Assembly (NCBI GenBank): GCA_033439795.1
Contig: JAUTDP010000007.1
Coordinates: forward strand, 930,001-994,000
DNA length: 64,000 nucleotides
DNA from: Sordaria brevicollis
Lineage: Eukaryota; Ascomycota; Sordariomycetes; Sordariales; Sordariaceae
Direction: 5' to 3'
Positions 36,801 through 49,619 of this stretch are shown in pieces. The stretch's first letter is position 1. Each line of letters opens with the position of its first letter. The translations under genes and the position numbers were made by a program. The notes under the pieces were generated by a model, which saw only the letters and a list, made by a program, of their open reading frames with translations, had not been told where the DNA came from and did not search any database.

Positions 36801-39800
36801 AGGGTGAAAACAATAGCAAATCCCGTGTCCGCCCAGACGAACCAGTTGAACGCAGTCTTGCCATACTTTTCGAAATATTCCTTCTGGTACAGTGGTGTTG
36901 TGATGCAAGCCAGCACCACCATGGCCACGATGGCGGCGTAAATCAGAGTTGAGAAGGTGTACCACGCGAACTTATTAGGCTCGACTCCGTCAAACCGATC
37001 AGTTCCCCGACCAGGACCGACCAGCAATTGGCAAAGACGTCGTATCGGATTCTTGGGCTTGAAAATGAACAGCGAATTATTGTAGTTGGGATGGCGCATC
37101 AGGTACTCTCTCTGCTGCCGCCGCCGGCGGTTTGAGGCGTTCATCGCCTGGGCGGCCATGGTCCGTGGATCGAGGTTCTCACCCAGCCCATGCAGGTTGA
37201 CGTTAGAATAGAAGGGATTAGGTTCACGGCTAGTAAACAGCGACACGACTTTTCCCCAGACAGCGGAGAGTATTCCGGGAGTGACGCCGTCATATTGCAT
37301 CGTTTTACTACTGCCGAGCTGGGGAGTGGGCTGACCATCAGGGCCGCTCTGCTGAAGAGGGTCCATGTCGTCGTCAAGAAAGTCGTGCACCACAGCCTCT
37401 TTCAAAAGCATTTCCATCATAGCAGGACCATAGTCGAGCGGATCCCTGTCTTTCTTTGACCGGCCAAAGTTTAAGACTTTTGATAACGCTAGGTTGCTCG
37501 ACGCAGAATGGCCCAGCTCCTTGCGTTGGAGGAATGCCTTGACCTGTTCGAGACGCTTGACATCCTCTCCCACGTCGAAATTCTCTTGAATAACAGCAAT
37601 GAACATGTTGATAAGAATGAAGTAAGCGAGAATGAACCAGCCGACGAGGAAGATGGCGCCAATCCAAGCGGTGTGCAGGTGATGGGTGCCGGCAGTGACA
37701 CTGTAAAGAATGCTGGTCCAATCCTCACTCGACAGAACCTGATACATCCCAAGGAAGCAGTTGTAGATGGTGTTGAACGGAATTCTGATCTCCTCTCCAT
37801 CTTCATCCTCTCTCTGCAGTTCGCCGCGGAACAACTGGGCCGCAAAGATGGCCATCAAAAAAGTGATAAGGAAGACGAACGACATCAGGTTGCCGATACC
37901 AGTCACGTTTCCGAGCACAAGGCGGATCAGTTTCCTTGTCATCGGAATAACCATGACCAAACGGTAGACTCGCAGGATCTGGAACGCAGTGAGCCAGTTG
38001 TAAACTTGGCCAGAATTCCGGATAGGGGGTATGAGGATAATTGAGGTGGCCACAGCAAGGAAGAGGTCGACAAGATTCCGTTTCCTGCGATGAAACCCTC
38101 GAATGTCTGCTACCAACCGAATGATGATTTCAACGTCTAGCAGAATGGTGACCACGGGTTCTGCTATATTGACGAACCGCTCTCGTTTTGACTGCATCCT
38201 GGCGCTGCGGAGCGACTGGGCCAGCAGTCCAAAAGCGATAATCAAAATCCACAATGGTTTTGTTCTGTTGTAAATTTTTTGCAACAACGTCGGTCTACGC
38301 AGAGTCTCGTCAACTCGAGATGAAGCCATGCCGGGAGGTTCATCCGCAGTAAAAGCGCTGGCCTTGGACTCTTCCCTGATGACCTGGAACGAAGATGTGA
38401 TGACGGCAATCAACAAGTTGGTCATCCACAGCATCATAATGATAATGCCAGCACCATAGAAGAGGGCCGACGGGAGAAAATCCGAACTGATGGTGTAATA
38501 CATCAGATCCGAGAAGGTGTTGGCGCTCATGATGACAAACACGAGCTCCAAAGAATGGCCAATATCGTCGAAATTGACCGTTCCGTTGAAGGGGTTTTCT
38601 TGCCGGATACATATTGACCCTCTCGGACAGATGAAGCCCTTGGCCCGCGAAGTTCCGTTTTGCAAATTAAGCAAGGATTCCTTTTCGTCGCTGTAGACCC
38701 AAGGCATGGTTTCACCAGTCGCATTGTCGATATGCCCTCCGCAGAAAGCCTCATCTGGAGTGTAGGCTGCTTGGAAGTTGGTGGGATCATCTGGATCGAT
38801 CCAAAGACATTGGCGACTCAAACTCGACTTGAAGCTCTGTACGCCAATGATGGCAAAGAGAAGCCAAAAGAAACCCATCAGGAAAGATACTCGAACGAGC
38901 AACGGGGCAGCCTTCTTCAGACTTCGCAAGATGATCAGATTGCCCTTCGTAAGGGCAAGTAACCGAATGATGCGCAAGCAGCTTAGCATGCGGAAGACGT
39001 ACATATGGTGCTTGCTCTCAAGACCAGTGACGCCCAACACAAAGGATATCCAGAAGGAGACAACGGCGACGAAGTCTAACCTATTGAAGCCATGGCGGAG
39101 AAACGCACGGCGAGCCAGATGACGTCGCTGTTGATCTTCCAACGTTTGCATCTCACTGTGGGCCATGGTAAATGATCTCGTAAACGGAGCAGGCTCAAAA
39201 TGTTGCTCTCGGGGTTGACGGACCGATCTTTGACGCTGAGGCCTAAATATGACGCGGTATTGTTCGGCCAGCCTTTCGCGGAACCGTTTTTTGTTCTTGG
39301 CTTCTTCATATTCAGGGGCGTTAATGATGAAGCCAGACACGATAATTCTTGCTATAAGCTCGATAGTAAAAATGACGAACAGGACGAAGATGGCCCAGTC
39401 TATCCTGGTGCTACCCCAACGCTCAGGGCGGCCGTTTCCATCAGCCAACACATCCGGTGCCGCCTCGACAGCTAAAAGAACCGCTTGAAGCACGATTAAT
39501 ACGAGAATAAATGGCTCAGCCCATGGATTGACCAGCAAATCGCATAGCCATAAGCGCAGTGGATTGTCAGGGGGAAATATCCCCAGCGACTTGCCCTTGA
39601 GCGGATTGTTCCGAGGATCGCGGGACCGGGGCCTGAAAGCTGGGCGCTGCTGTTGATAAACATGATGTGATTCAGGCCGCTTTTCCGTCGGAGTTTGTCC
39701 TGTTTGTGGCGGATAGGAAGTGTCAACCAGCATAGGACCCGATGCATGGCCCGGCCGGGGACGTTCCATACTCGGCGAGCGTGAGCGGTCTCGTTGTGTT

Positions 39801-40570
39801 TGCTGATCAATCAAGTCGCCTTCTCCACTGATCATGACAACACGCTGGGACATGGCTCTCATGATGGAACCGGCCCTTGACAAAGCGCCACTCGTTGAGA
39901 GTGACCGAGAGCGGCGGCTGTCATCAGGAGCCAAGCTGTCTCCATAGCTTCGGTGACGGTCGGCGGTGAAATTGTTTTCCAGATCGAAACCAAGCATGGT
40001 GTTGCGGGGTCGTGAGGAATCATTACCCAAATCAGAGACGGTCTGGAAACTATTCCTCGGTGTTGCGTCTCCTCCGGGCACGTCCAAGCGACCAATGGGT
40101 TGGGCTGCAGGCTTCAGAGGGACCCTATCCGACTCTAAAGAATCCGTCTCGGCACGCTCCTCGTAATAGGGATGCGGTACACCATAAGGGTCGTTGGCGC
40201 CAGGCATGTAGGAAGCTGAAGGGGGTGGTTCATGACCGTGGCCAGAAATATTCGGAGGTAGGGCGAACTGAAGGGCCATATGGTCGATGGGCGAATTCGT
40301 GCCGCTTCGGTCGTCGTGGCCAGAGGGATAGGGATGCTCCCAATATGTGGAGAGCCCAGGAAGGTTGGCAGACATGGGAGCAGCCGATGGCGAGGGCATC
40401 TGAAGCCCAACTCCCGAGTTGCGGATGGTTTCATTGTGATCGCTGGTCCTCCCACCACCGCTCTCTTGACCCTCTGGAACCGGCCGTAGGTCACGCAATG
40501 GAATAGACTGTTGATGGGAAGCTGAGGACACTGAGGCCCGTCGGGGCGAAGGTGTTGGATGGTCGCTCAT
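33832..40570 (-). CDS. cch1: CCH1, voltage-gated-type high-affinity calcium channel alpha subunit, 2 exons
   Basis: Plasma-membrane calcium channel that works with MID1 in calcium uptake under stress, pheromone response and polarised growth. Model: 40570-34761 and 34684-33832, 2220 residues, joined in frame within R-LEEFLRRRARLQRVHEE. Four repeats of six membrane segments: domain I about 338-735, II about 768-1000, III about 1195-1490, IV about 1540-1785. S4 voltage sensors with spaced Arg are clear in I (RMLSCLRIIRLLALTKG), II (LRVYRLVMVIPMTRK) and III (AFKALRALRLLN); the domain IV one is nearly uncharged. Pore-loop selectivity residues are N684 (SANTF), E949 (SSEDW), E1429 (SQEGW) and E1720 (CGEGW), so NEEE rather than the animal EEEE. 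An EF-hand-like segment follows domain IV (about 1796-1825, SVDPSGTGFISKEAF). Residues 1-330 and the last 220 are Ser/Pro/Gly-rich and disordered. Confidence 0.97.
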
Positions 40571-42126
40571 CTTGACAGATCAACCGTCTTGAAGTATCCC
40601 TTAGCAGCCTCCAAATCGAGCAATACTATCTCGAAGGCTCAGCGAAATGTGCCACGGCACTTGGAGCATGTAATTTCAGGACTTCCGACCTAGCATTATA
40701 TGGAGACCAAATGATGATGAACTGGCGTCGCAGCCGCGGACCGGCGCGTGTGAGATCGGACGAAGCTGACAGCTACCGACGTAGCAACGGTAAGGCGCAC
40801 AACTCGGAGTGATGGACTGGCTCGGTGGCACGGTTCGCTTGGAGAAAACGGCGGGGACTTCTCGATTGCTCGGTCGGTCGTAAGCTAGTCTAGCGCGCAG
40901 AAGTATTTCGAGGGAATATGCGCTGGGTTCGAGGAATTGGATATCGCAGTAAGCAGGACAACGCGGGGCGCAGTCAGGGGCGGCACCGGCTGGATGTGGT
41001 GATCGGAATCGCAGGGAAGCGGGCGTATAGACCAGCAGTAAAGTACGGATGGAGTAAGGTAACGAGCGACAGGGAGAACGGATGATCGGATGAGAGCGCG
41101 GCGCTCTTTTTGTCTCTCTCTCTTTTTTCTTTTTTTTTTCGTCTCTATGTGTATGCGACTAAGCTGATCCGTGAAATCGGCTTGTGGTTGAAGGTGACGG
41201 TGATATCGCTGAATCCAGACAAAAAAAAAGAGAGAGAAAGAGAGAAAGAAAGTAAGAATAGGTAATAACAAGGTTAAGCAAATGCTTGAGACGACAGGCA
41301 GGGTCCGTAGTTTGCGATTATGTGCGGGGATGGTGTCGGGTCCTGGCGATGCTGACTTGGAGGGTCAGGTAGTCAGCCTGGCTGAAGATTGTAGATGTCG
41401 AGGGGAAGTGGAAGATACCTCCAGATACGTAGAGGTAGTACCTAAAAGTGTTCATCCATTCTAGAAGTCCCATGTTCGATCTCGGCCCGGGAATGCCAGC
41501 CCACTCCGTGACGGCGCTGTCTGGGGTCGGCGGGCCACTATCCAGCCGCAGTCTCCAGGGCTGCCTTAGCAATTGTCAGGTCAATTCCACTTTGACGTTT
41601 CCTGTTCCTGGCGTCCCTTCTCAATTCATCCTAGTGTGCTGCGCGGCCACAGGCGCAGCCCGGGCACGGGCGCGATGATAGGCAGGTACCGTTACGATGG
41701 AAAGCTTATCAGGGGGCTGCCATCTTCAGCGAGCGCTCTGCCAGGCGGAACCTCCGAGGTACATGCATATGTCGGAGAGGATTCCACTTTTTGATGCGCA
41801 ATAAAAGTTCGGCCGTCAATTGGGGTATTTTACAATACGTATATACGGTATTCGGCCTGAAATTCAAGAATCGCTAAACTTAACGAAGCCCCACCTGCCA
41901 AACGTGAAACACGAAAGAACAGTGGCATCCCTGTGCAAACTCGTGATAATATAAGTAGAGTGGAAGCACCCTCTCAGCCCGCAGCGGAGTATACATCCAG
42001 GTCCGCGCAACCTCCTCCAAAGTCCATTTTAAATAGTCTCAATTCTCAAACCTACCTACCTCCAAAACGGCACCCCCGGGCGCTACCCCACCACCCCTAC
42101 TCTAATACCTATATAACCAATCAGCG
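40571..42126. promoter_or_regulatory. CCH1 upstream region and transition to AT-rich block
   Basis: The first 700 bp should be CCH1 leader and promoter, with a CT/T tract at about 41109-41141 and an A/GA tract at 41220-41252. From 41280 to 42126 no gene is supported. CpA and TpG are still common here, up to about 42,125, after which they almost vanish. CCTACCTACCTCC occurs at about 42,050. Confidence 0.55.
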
Positions 42127-45100
42127 CCTAAGGATATTATTTCTACGGTAGTAAATTTAAAGCGATTTTATACAATTTAGCTATAGGCGATAAAAAAGTA
42201 CTCCTATAGGAATAAATTCTATTACCCTATTAAATTTATACTTCCCTCTTATAAGAATAAATTCCAATACCTATCCTATATTAATATTATAATAATATTC
42301 GGTTCGTAATTACCTAATTATATTATTATTTCTAAAAATTATTAATAATTCTTTTTAATATTCACTGCAATTCCCGCTAATTTTACTAAACCGGCTAATA
42401 TTTACTTTCTATTTACTTAAACTTATATCCGAATTTTCTATTTTATATAATATATTATTATTATAAATAGGGGTTTATTTACCCTCGTCGTCCCCTACGC
42501 CGTATCTTATAAACGTATTTCCACTACCGAATTAAATATTAAATCCTAATAAAATTAATAATAATCCTAAATATCTTATTCGTATTACCTAAAAATTTTA
42601 ATTTAATATTTACCCTAAAAGTATTTTAAAAAACTTCTTCTATAATTAAATTAATATTATTCGGAAGGATAATCGATTATTTAACCCTTATATTAAATAA
42701 TTAATTACCGCGCTATAAAATTAAAATATTCGCGAAACTTTCTATTATTAAAACGTTATAATATAATTCGAAAATAAAAATAAATTATATAAATTTATTA
42801 TACTCCGGAATAAATTTATTAATTTATTTAAATATATTAACCTTTTTTCATCCTTCGCTAAATAGAATAGCGCTTCCTATATTAATAAATATAAACTTTA
42901 TAATATTATTAATTTAAATAATATAAATTGGGTTATATCGGTTATAAAGGAGTATATTAACGATTTACGCCTCTATACCCCGTAATTATATTCCCTCCTT
43001 CTTAATTTAATATAATATTTTTATATATATTAATTATCGTTTATATAACGCTCGGATTACGTTTAATATATATCCCTTAAAATCTATATAATTTTTATTA
43101 TTATTATAAATATAATAATTCCTGGGAATTCGGACTTCTTTATATAAATAATCGGGTTATATCTACGTAATAATAGGGTAATTAAGCGTATATAAAATAT
43201 TTTCGCTACGTTCGGCGTTTCTATATTTTATATTTGGATTATAATAATTATTAAAGATTTAATTACTAAAAGGATTATAAATTTAATTACTAACCCCTCT
43301 TTTTAAGGATTAGGTTAATCGGAGTAGGCTAATTTTAAACATATAATTTCTAATCCTAACCTCGTTATTATTTATAATAATTATAATTATTTAAATATTA
43401 TTTAAAGCTTTAAATTAAATTGGAAAAATATAATACGCAATTTTATTATTTATTTATTAATTAATAACCTTAATATTTATAGACCTTTTTATCCCTAATA
43501 ATTTCGGCCGTTTATTTTATTTTAAAAGCGGTAAATAATCCCTACTTTTATTTAAACGCCTTATATATTCCGATTAATTATATCGTTTTTAATTATTAAT
43601 AAATTATATATTTTATTTTTTAAGCTTTATTAAAATTTATATATATTTTCCTAATATCGCTTCCCAAAAGTAGAATAATATTGAACGAAAAAGAATTATA
43701 TCCTTTAAATTCCTATTATTAATAAAAACGAGGGAGAATTCGTTAATATTTACCGCTTATATAATAAATTATTCTTAGACCTTTTAAATATAAATCCGGC
43801 CTAATTTGGAGATAAGCTTTTCTTCGTTTATAATAATTAGAAAACGATTTTTTATATATGTAAAATTATATCCGCCTAATTAAATACCTAATAATTTTAT
43901 AATTATAAATAATAAATAATTCCCGTCCTTACTTTCTTCTATATTAAAATAAACTTTATTAATTTTATCTTTCGGTACTTTTAATTATTAATCGAATAAA
44001 ATATATACGGATTCGGTAAATTTAAAAAAATTAAAGAAACTAAAATTAAATTCTATTATAAAACGCAATTCCTCTATAATATATTTTATTTTAAAATTAT
44101 AGCCTTTCTTATATATAATTTTATCGATATTCGCTACTTTTAATTTATTAATATTAATAATAAAAGTATTAAAATTATATTTAAAATTACTATTCGTATT
44201 AAAAGTCCCTCCTATATTATAAATTAAATCGTTTAAATTTGCAATAAAGTATTTATATTACCGGTTTAAATTAAGAAATACCCCGATTATAATAAATTTA
44301 ATATCGATATCCGCTTCTATAGTATATATCAATATTTATATATTATACGAATCCTAATCGTTTTTATTCGTATAATTCAATTTAGCGATTACGGTATATT
44401 CCGTTAAATAATTAATTATTTCCCCCTCTTCTTTTATAAAAAGAAGTTTATTAATTATAAATTTAAAATATTATACTTTTCGTAATTCTTACGATTAAAA
44501 ATTATTAATTAAAAGCTTTCTATTATTATTTTAAAATCGGGTTTCGTTCGGTATATTATAGCCGGTAATAATTAGAAAGAGATTAATTTAATTATAAAAT
44601 ACGTTAATCGCTTGTTTACTATTAATATTAAATATAATAAAAATTTTACTTACGATTATAAATCGACGTTTATAAAAATATTTATTATCGGTCTATTAAT
44701 TATAATTATATATAAAGCTTTAAAATTAAAATTTAAAAAATTTAATAGAAATAAATATATTATACCGTTTACCGATGTAAATATTATTAATTATACGTAT
44801 ATAATTTATAAGAATAATTTCGCTATTCATTAAAACGGTAAATTAAATCCCGTTAATTTCGATATATCCGACCTCTAATACGACGGTTTATTTAAATTAT
44901 TATTTAATATATTAGAATAATTTAACGATAAGGAGGTCCGACCCGAACGTAATGAGGACTATAAATATTTTAAACTTTCTAATAACGAAGACGAAGATAA
45001 TATAATTATATATAATTAAAATAAAAATTCGGGGGATAAAAATAATATATAAAATTTAAATAATAATAATTTTAATTCCAATTCGAATTAATATATTTTC

Positions 45101-46899
45101 GCCCTCCTATTTATATAATTATTAATATTAAAGGCGTTTATCCCTACTTAATAGTATCGATTATATAAATACTTATACGTATATATACTATTAATTCCTA
45201 TTATATTTCGTATATACCCGCCATATTTAATTCTTACGAAAATTATTAACTTCGTAATCCTAAGATTTAAAATTTCGTATTATAGTATATAATATAGGTA
45301 TTAAAATTTACTCCTACGGGAATTATTTTTAAATCCGGTTAATAATAGGAGTTTTATACTATTAAAGTTCGAATTATTACAATTATAAATAAGTCTATTA
45401 AATTTGAAAAATAAATTTCGGGAGTCGAATACGGATTATTGCGTTAAAAAAGTAAAATAACGCTACTTAAAAATAATAATCTAATTGGTTAAAAGCCTAT
45501 ATTAATTATATTACGGCGCCGAATTTAATTAATTTAATTATTTAGCGGCTATTATTATTTAATTACCGCGGCCGTCCTAAAAATAAATCCCTTAATTATA
45601 TAATTAAAGTACTTCCTGCTTTAATTTTCAAACCCTCTCCTACCTTCCTCCTTCTTCCCTCTTATAATTTACCCTCTTATAATATACCCTTCCTATTACT
45701 GTAATAAACTTCGTAATTCCTATACAAATAAAAGATTAATACCCTTTATAATTATATTAATAAAATAATAAAAATTTAAAACTTATAAAAATAAGGCTAA
45801 TAAAAAATACCTATTCTTTAAGGATTTTATAAAGGTTAATAACTTTTAACCGTTATATTATACGCCTATATTATGTATTTAAAACTTCAATTTATATTCG
45901 AATAAATTAAATAAATATATAAATATAATAATCGTTAAGGCCGGCTACCTAATAAACGTAGGGTACTATAACTTTAATAAAATCGCCGCTATAATTCTAC
46001 AATTCCCTAAATATAATAATATAACCGATTTTAAATATATTCCTACCGAATTATAATTAATTAGTAAAAATTCAGAAGGTTTTAAAAAGCTTAATAGGAA
46101 CCGGGTCCCTAATTAAATACTTACGTATAATTTAACATCAATATAGGAATTTAATATAACGTTTTTTATCGGTATATTAAAATATAAATCTATTAAAGAT
46201 TATTATTAATATATCGATTATAATTATAAATACCCTATTAATTAATTCCTATAGGAATTAAGAATTACTATTTTAAATTTATTCTAATTAAAATTAATTA
46301 ATTAATTTTAATAGGAATAAATTATACTAGCCCAAATAATTTATACCCGTTTATTTTCTTTATTCTAATAGGAATAAATTATAGACCTTATATAATTTAT
46401 AACTTATATAATATTTATTATTAATAAAATTTAATAACCGATTAATTTAGACCCTTATTAAATATAAAGAGCTAAAACGGTAATTTACCCTTCCTATCCT
46501 TTAAGGTAATACTACGCGACGTCCCGAACGCGTTTAAAAACCCCGTTATTATACGTATTATAAAAGCTATCTAGAATTACCTATTTATTAAATTACCTAC
46601 TTATATAATAATAATAAGAATTAAAAATATACCCTAAATTAATCCTAGCGTAAACCTATAAATTATTTTATAGAAAGAAACTCTATTTATAAACCTTTTC
46701 CTAATTCTATAATAATATTCAATACGACCCGAATATTAAAAAGCGGCTAAATTCATATAATACTAAAATAAATTCGCGGGTATTAATAAATATTTAATTG
46801 ACGATTAATTCCGGATTTTATTTTTATTTAATTACTTTAATAATTAGAAAAAGGGTACTTAAACATTTAATTCTATTAAGGATTATAAATTAAATAGCG
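42127..46899. repeat. Unassigned RIP-degraded sequence
   Basis: No family was recognised. Long stretches translate with few stops if RIP-type stops are ignored, for example around 44,600-45,010 on the plus strand, where an acidic Asn/Asp/Glu-rich tail follows, and around 45,960-46,200. These could be the upstream part of the helicase-like gene or a different repeat. The short frame at 44612-44833 is a surviving fragment, not a gene. Confidence 0.6.
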
Positions 46900-47589
46900 A
46901 AAAATAAATAATATTAATCTTCCTTATAAACGTCGATATTTAATTCGTAAAGGACTTTAAAGAAAATAAAGCCGAATATATATAATAAAATACTTTTATA
47001 ATATTTTAATAAATTATTTATATAATCCGTATAAAAATACCTAAATTTAATAATAATAAAAATATTATAAATTATTAAATTTAAATAATATATACCCGTA
47101 ACGCTCTAATATTTAATTAGGCTTTATAATTTATTATTTTAATAAACGTTAAAATTAACGCTAATAAAATTAATTTCGAAAAGGCCGTAAATTTTAATAC
47201 CGGATTAAATGATACCGTTAAATAAATAAATATATAATCTCTCCAATTAATTATATAAATTTACAACAAAAAATAGGAAAAACTTTTAATTTAAAGACTA
47301 TTCGAATAAATAACCCGCTTCCCTCTTTTCTACAATTCGGGCAATATTATTACCTAATATATTATTTAAATAGAGGATATAATTTAGCGTCTTTTATATA
47401 TAATAATTAAGGATATACTATTTTAAAACGATATACGCTTTAGGTTAAAATTATAAATAGAAATAAGCGTTATAATTAAAATATTAATTATTCGGAATTA
47501 TTTTATAAAGAATATTATAACGGATAGTAAATTAATAGTCGAAAGTACGTAAATTTTCGGGCGAAAGGTTAATAAAAAGAAGATTATCG

Positions 47590-49281
47590 TATAAAATCTA
47601 CCGCCGCCGTTTAAATTAAAGGAATTTTCGGAGAAATTTAATTAAATTAAATAGGAAATTAATAAGATTAATAACCGTATATTATTCCCTTATTAAATTG
47701 TAAATAAATTTTATTTATAATTAATTTCCGTAGGAATTAAATTCTTAATTCCTATAAAAATAAATAATACCCGGGCTAATATTTAAATAAATACTTTTAT
47801 TATTTATAAAATAATATACAAACCCTTTAATAAAGTTATCCTATTTAACGAAATAAAAACCGGCAAAACTTTAATTTATAATTCTATTTTATTTATAAAA
47901 TATTAAAGGCTCTTCGATTTAAAATAAAAGGGTAAAATTATATAAGCCTACTTTAATATTATAATCCTCTTACCTTCTTTAATCCTTTAAACGTTTAAAG
48001 AATTATATAATATATTTAACGATTTTAAAATCTATTATTAATACGCCGAATTTAATAATATCCCGAAGAATAATCTTCGTTATAATAAAACCTTAAATTA
48101 AAGCCGGTTCGACGAATTAATAATTAAATATATTATAAGCCGCTATAAAGTAAATACTATCCGGATTATTATTATTACCGCGTTTATAACGATTAATTAA
48201 TACTAAGGTTATAAAAATACGAAGAAAATTTAAATACCGTAAGGGAATCGGATATTTAATACGGATAAATATATATAAAGGAAGGACGCCTTTATAAATT
48301 AACGTATACGAAATTAAATTTATTAAAATAAAAAGGCTAAAATTAAAAGGAAGGTAAAACGTCGGGGTTCGGACTTTAATACTAATTCGCCTAAAATTAA
48401 TAATAATAATTTAAACGAAAAATTAGGTTTTAAAAATGAAAATTGCAATTCGGTATAAAATAACGTTATTATAATTAATTCTATTAAAAAGAACGTATAA
48501 ATTTACCCCTTTTAATATAATATTATTTTCTTTTATAAAAATAAATTAAAATATAAATTAATTTAATATAATTTTAAGAAGAAGATATAAATAATTCTAC
48601 TCTATTTAAAAATAATTATAATTCCTAACGCTAAATTTTAAACCGTTATAATTAACGAAGCCTAATTTACCCGGAATATATCTATTAATACGTTTAAAAC
48701 GATCCGGCTATTATTAACCTTAATATATTTAATATATTCGGCTACGCCAATATTAAATAAATTAACGGATATATAAATATTTACTATATTCGTATAGTAA
48801 ATTAAATTTAATAAGTTTTTTAAGCTACTTATATTTATTATCGGCGATAAAACGGCTACTATTTTCGATTTAATTTAGGACGAATTTTTTATTCCTTTTT
48901 TTAAGCCCGGTAATCTTAATAATATTATCAACGGAAGGGCGTCGGTTATAAAGGCCAATAAATTAGAAGAAATTTATTATAATTAGGGGTATTAATAATA
49001 ATTCCTCTATCCCGATATTTAAAAAGCGATTACCGATTTAAAAAAAAATAATTAACGATTTTACGACGTTAATTATTAAAGAAATATAAATATTTATAAT
49101 TAATAAAAAGATAATAACCCTATTAACGTTATTTAATAATATAACGATATATCCTTTATTTAATATCCCGCTAATATAAATTAATATTATTTATTTTAAT
49201 TATAATACCCGTATAAAAGTTATTACAAAGTATATTAATAGCCTCTTATAATATATTACCGGCGCGCCTACAATTAATACC
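47590..49281 (+). pseudogene. RIP-killed SNF2-family helicase-like gene, 5' part
   Basis: In one frame three helicase landmarks line up in the right order: a Walker A remnant with TGKTL at 47859-47873, preceded by VILFNE; a DEAQ/DEAH-box remnant NEA-stop at 48654-48665, preceded by VII; and an intact SATPILN (motif III) at 48738-48758. A PTLIVCPPSL-like stretch lies between them (LLPSLI at about 47970). The replaced residues are those RIP predicts (D to N, Q to stop). I infer a SNF2-type ATPase; the family within SNF2 is open. The frame shifts by one near 49,070, by an indel or intron. RIP implies the gene was once multicopy. The chromovirus interrupts it at 49,287. Confidence 0.7.
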
Positions 49282-49286
49282 GAAAA
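49282..49286. repeat. Target-site duplication, left copy (GAAAA)
   Basis: GAAAA directly precedes the 5' LTR. The same five bases follow the 3' LTR at 56,967-56,971. A 5-bp duplication is usual for Ty3/gypsy integrases. Confidence 0.85.
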
Positions 49287-49572
49287 TGTTATAGGATTAT
49301 ACCTATGCTATACCCGGTATACGCACTGACTACTTATATAGGTGCCTAGATCCCTAGCGACCATTCCCGACTATAGTACGTATACTATAGCTCGATATAG
49401 TCTAAATCTAATTACCTATAATTACGTACAGTATTACGTAGGTACGTACGGATTAGGGTATAGGCTCGCGCCTATATATCCAATCCTCCGTATATACTTT
49501 TCCCTTCCTTTTCTTTATATAATAATATATATTTTATTATATATTTAACGGTATTAACGCTATCCTTTAATA
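49287..49572 (+). repeat. 5' LTR of the chromovirus
   Basis: 286 bp starting TGTTATAGG and ending CCTTTAATA, where the terminal CA has become TA. It aligns without gaps to the 3' LTR, and every difference I see is a C/T or G/A transition. Its first 100 bases keep several CA/TG words that are lost in the 3' copy. Confidence 0.93.
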
Positions 49573-49619
49573 ATTTATTATACTTTCTTTAACGCTACGC
49601 GCGTAATTTTCGAGGAAGA

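Noticed and set aside
44612..44833. 73-codon frame in the AT-rich block
   Set aside because: A surviving fragment of a larger RIP-broken frame, not an intact gene.
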